Assembly (NCBI GenBank): GCA_002338505.1
Contig: DDIK01000030.1
Location: 1 to 52,031 of the forward strand
Direction: 5' to 3'
DNA: 52,031 bases
Source: Bacteriovorax sp. UBA1852
Lineage (GTDB): Bacteria; Bdellovibrionota; Bacteriovoracia; Bacteriovoracales; Bacteriovoracaceae
This document shows positions 51,346 through 52,031 of the stretch, one piece after another. The notes beneath the pieces are model-generated. The model was given only the letters and a program-made list of their open reading frames with translations. It did not search any database and was not told where the DNA came from. Each line of letters begins with the position of its first letter. Positions within the stretch are counted from its first letter, which is position 1. The position numbers and the translations under genes are program-made.

Positions 51346-52031
51346 CTATTTACTTTGCATATAGCTTGGGACAGTGACGTCTCTATATCCTCCAACGATT
51401 AAATCTCTTTTTGGGTGAGCATAATCTGAAGAGACGATGCCTTTATCCACAAAGTAATAGCCGTTAAATCTGCTATCTTTTAGATCATAAACGTTGGCTT
51501 TCTTGTTTTTAACAACATCACAAATTCTCTCGCCACCATCTCTTCGTGTTGGAGGTGGAATTCTAAGCGCTCCATTTCTTCTTTGAAGCTTCTTACCTTT
51601 AGCTTTCATTTCATCTTTGTAGTTCTGGATATAGGCCCTACATTTTGCTGGATCACGATAGCCTCTAAATTCAAAAGTTGTTGGCTTGGTATCAATCATA
51701 AAGGTACCCTGGTCAAGAACATCTCTTGCTGAATAGCCTTTACTTCTGACTGTATTTGCATCTGCTGTTGAACCATTAACTTGGCGAACACCGTCTTTTG
51801 TTAAGATGTAGTCCCACTGGTTATATTTTTCAGGCATGTCAGCATAAGAGACATCAGAGTATCTCTCTTTTGCATATATCTTTATAATTGGCGTTCCTGC
51901 GGGTAAAATGTGTCTTAAGTAAGCAATGACCTCATTATTAGTTCTTGAACAACCTGAGCTTCTTGGATTAGCAACGAGGTTTGCCCAAAACCCTTTTGTT
52001 TTTTCGATGAACTCATATGATTGCTTACCAT
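51346..52031 (-). CDS. L,D-transpeptidase family protein, C-terminal part (5' end outside window)
   Basis: The frame is open from the window edge through the ATG at 51837, so the gene starts beyond the window. The readable 227 residues include NPRSSGCSRTNNEVIAYLRH followed by ILPAGTPIIKIYA, the YkuD block S-x-GC-x-R and the GTP(V/I) strand that follows it. The HG part precedes by a shorter distance or lies upstream. The remaining 170 residues (from about MPEKYNQWDY) are Lys/Arg-rich with a C-terminal domain of unknown type. Convergent with a second L,D-transpeptidase; the intervening gap is two bases. Confidence 0.7.
   Translation of the reverse strand, partial: GKQSYEFIEKTKGFWANLVANPRSSGCSRTNNEVIAYLRHILPAGTPIIKIYAKERYSDVSYADMPEKYNQWDYILTKDGVRQVNGSTADANTVRSKGYSARDVLDQGTFMIDTKPTTFEFRGYRDPAKCRAYIQNYKDEMKAKGKKLQRRNGALRIPPPTRRDGGERICDVVKNKKANVYDLKDSRFNGYYFVDKGIVSSDYAHPKRDLIVGGYRDVTVPSYMQSK

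Noticed and set aside
51346..51837. Complete gene starting at ATG 51837
   Set aside because: The frame continues open to the window edge and contains the YkuD SSGCSR block upstream of that ATG, so it is an internal Met.
1..52031. CRISPR array, phage, transposon or tRNA
   Set aside because: No regularly spaced repeats, integrase, transposase, portal or cloverleaf patterns were seen in any gap; absence by eye is not proof for short RNA genes.

Overview
The window is AT-rich, densely coded chromosomal DNA from a Gram-negative bacterium. The gene content (lipid A, Kdo and lipoprotein enzymes, a long six-domain S1, many small secreted proteins and lipoproteins without recognisable relatives, a subtilase, two L,D-transpeptidases, and PilZ and FliG domains) suggests a Bdellovibrio-like predator, most likely a marine Bacteriovoracaceae/Halobacteriovorax type. 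This assignment is inference from style and gene content; there is no rRNA or marker search behind it. I see no tRNA, rRNA, insertion sequence, prophage or CRISPR array. Most of the window is core genome.

Layout. 1-4957: lipid A operon on the plus strand (Gfo/Idh oxidoreductase tail, lpxB, lpxK, DUF3108 lipoprotein, glycosyltransferase). 4958-6894: rpsA with its own promoter, structured leader and terminator. 6978-9195: small genes, including a DOPA-dioxygenase-like protein, a degenerate receiver, a 29-residue membrane microprotein and a stand-alone parvulin. 9230-15887: coenzyme A region on the minus strand, in two blocks (coaBC-panC-hflX, and a KARI-like reductase-panB-coaX). 15939-19673: class IV PLP enzyme, yacG, inositol-phosphatase-family enzyme, membrane coiled-coil protein and HEAT protein. 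19677-24778: lipoprotein, kdsD, lnt, zinc-ribbon membrane protein and subtilase. 24779-29818: a sigma-54 promoter driving a small membrane protein, a DksA/TraR protein, a flavin reductase, a pyroglutamyl peptidase, a PilZ-FliG_C fusion, mltG and ruvX. 29879-34842: rho-prfA-prmC-murA-HIT housekeeping run. 34844-39325: mostly unknown genes plus a BrkB-type membrane protein. 39327-45485: efflux block (TolC-like, RND, TetR, class II amidotransferase) with a candidate operator. 45660-49680: YkgJ-type protein that appears to start with ATT, ArsC/Spx-like protein, DTW-domain protein and a large mosaic membrane protein. 49750-52031: lipoprotein, a second sigma-54 promoter with a structured RNA, and two convergent L,D-transpeptidases.

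How the genes work together. lpxB, lpxK, kdsD, lnt, murA, mltG and the L,D-transpeptidases build or remodel the envelope. The pan/coa genes cover nearly the whole route from ketoisovalerate to phosphopantetheine. Ketopantoate reduction would be done by a KARI-family protein instead of PanE. prfA and prmC form a release factor and its methylase.

The least ordinary items are the PilZ-FliG_C fusion, the KARI-like enzyme in the pantothenate block, the sigma-54-driven RNA whose ends pair through 14 bp, the ATT start codon, and the codon-usage patch in the 47617-49680 gene. All calls were made by eye; no database search was run.
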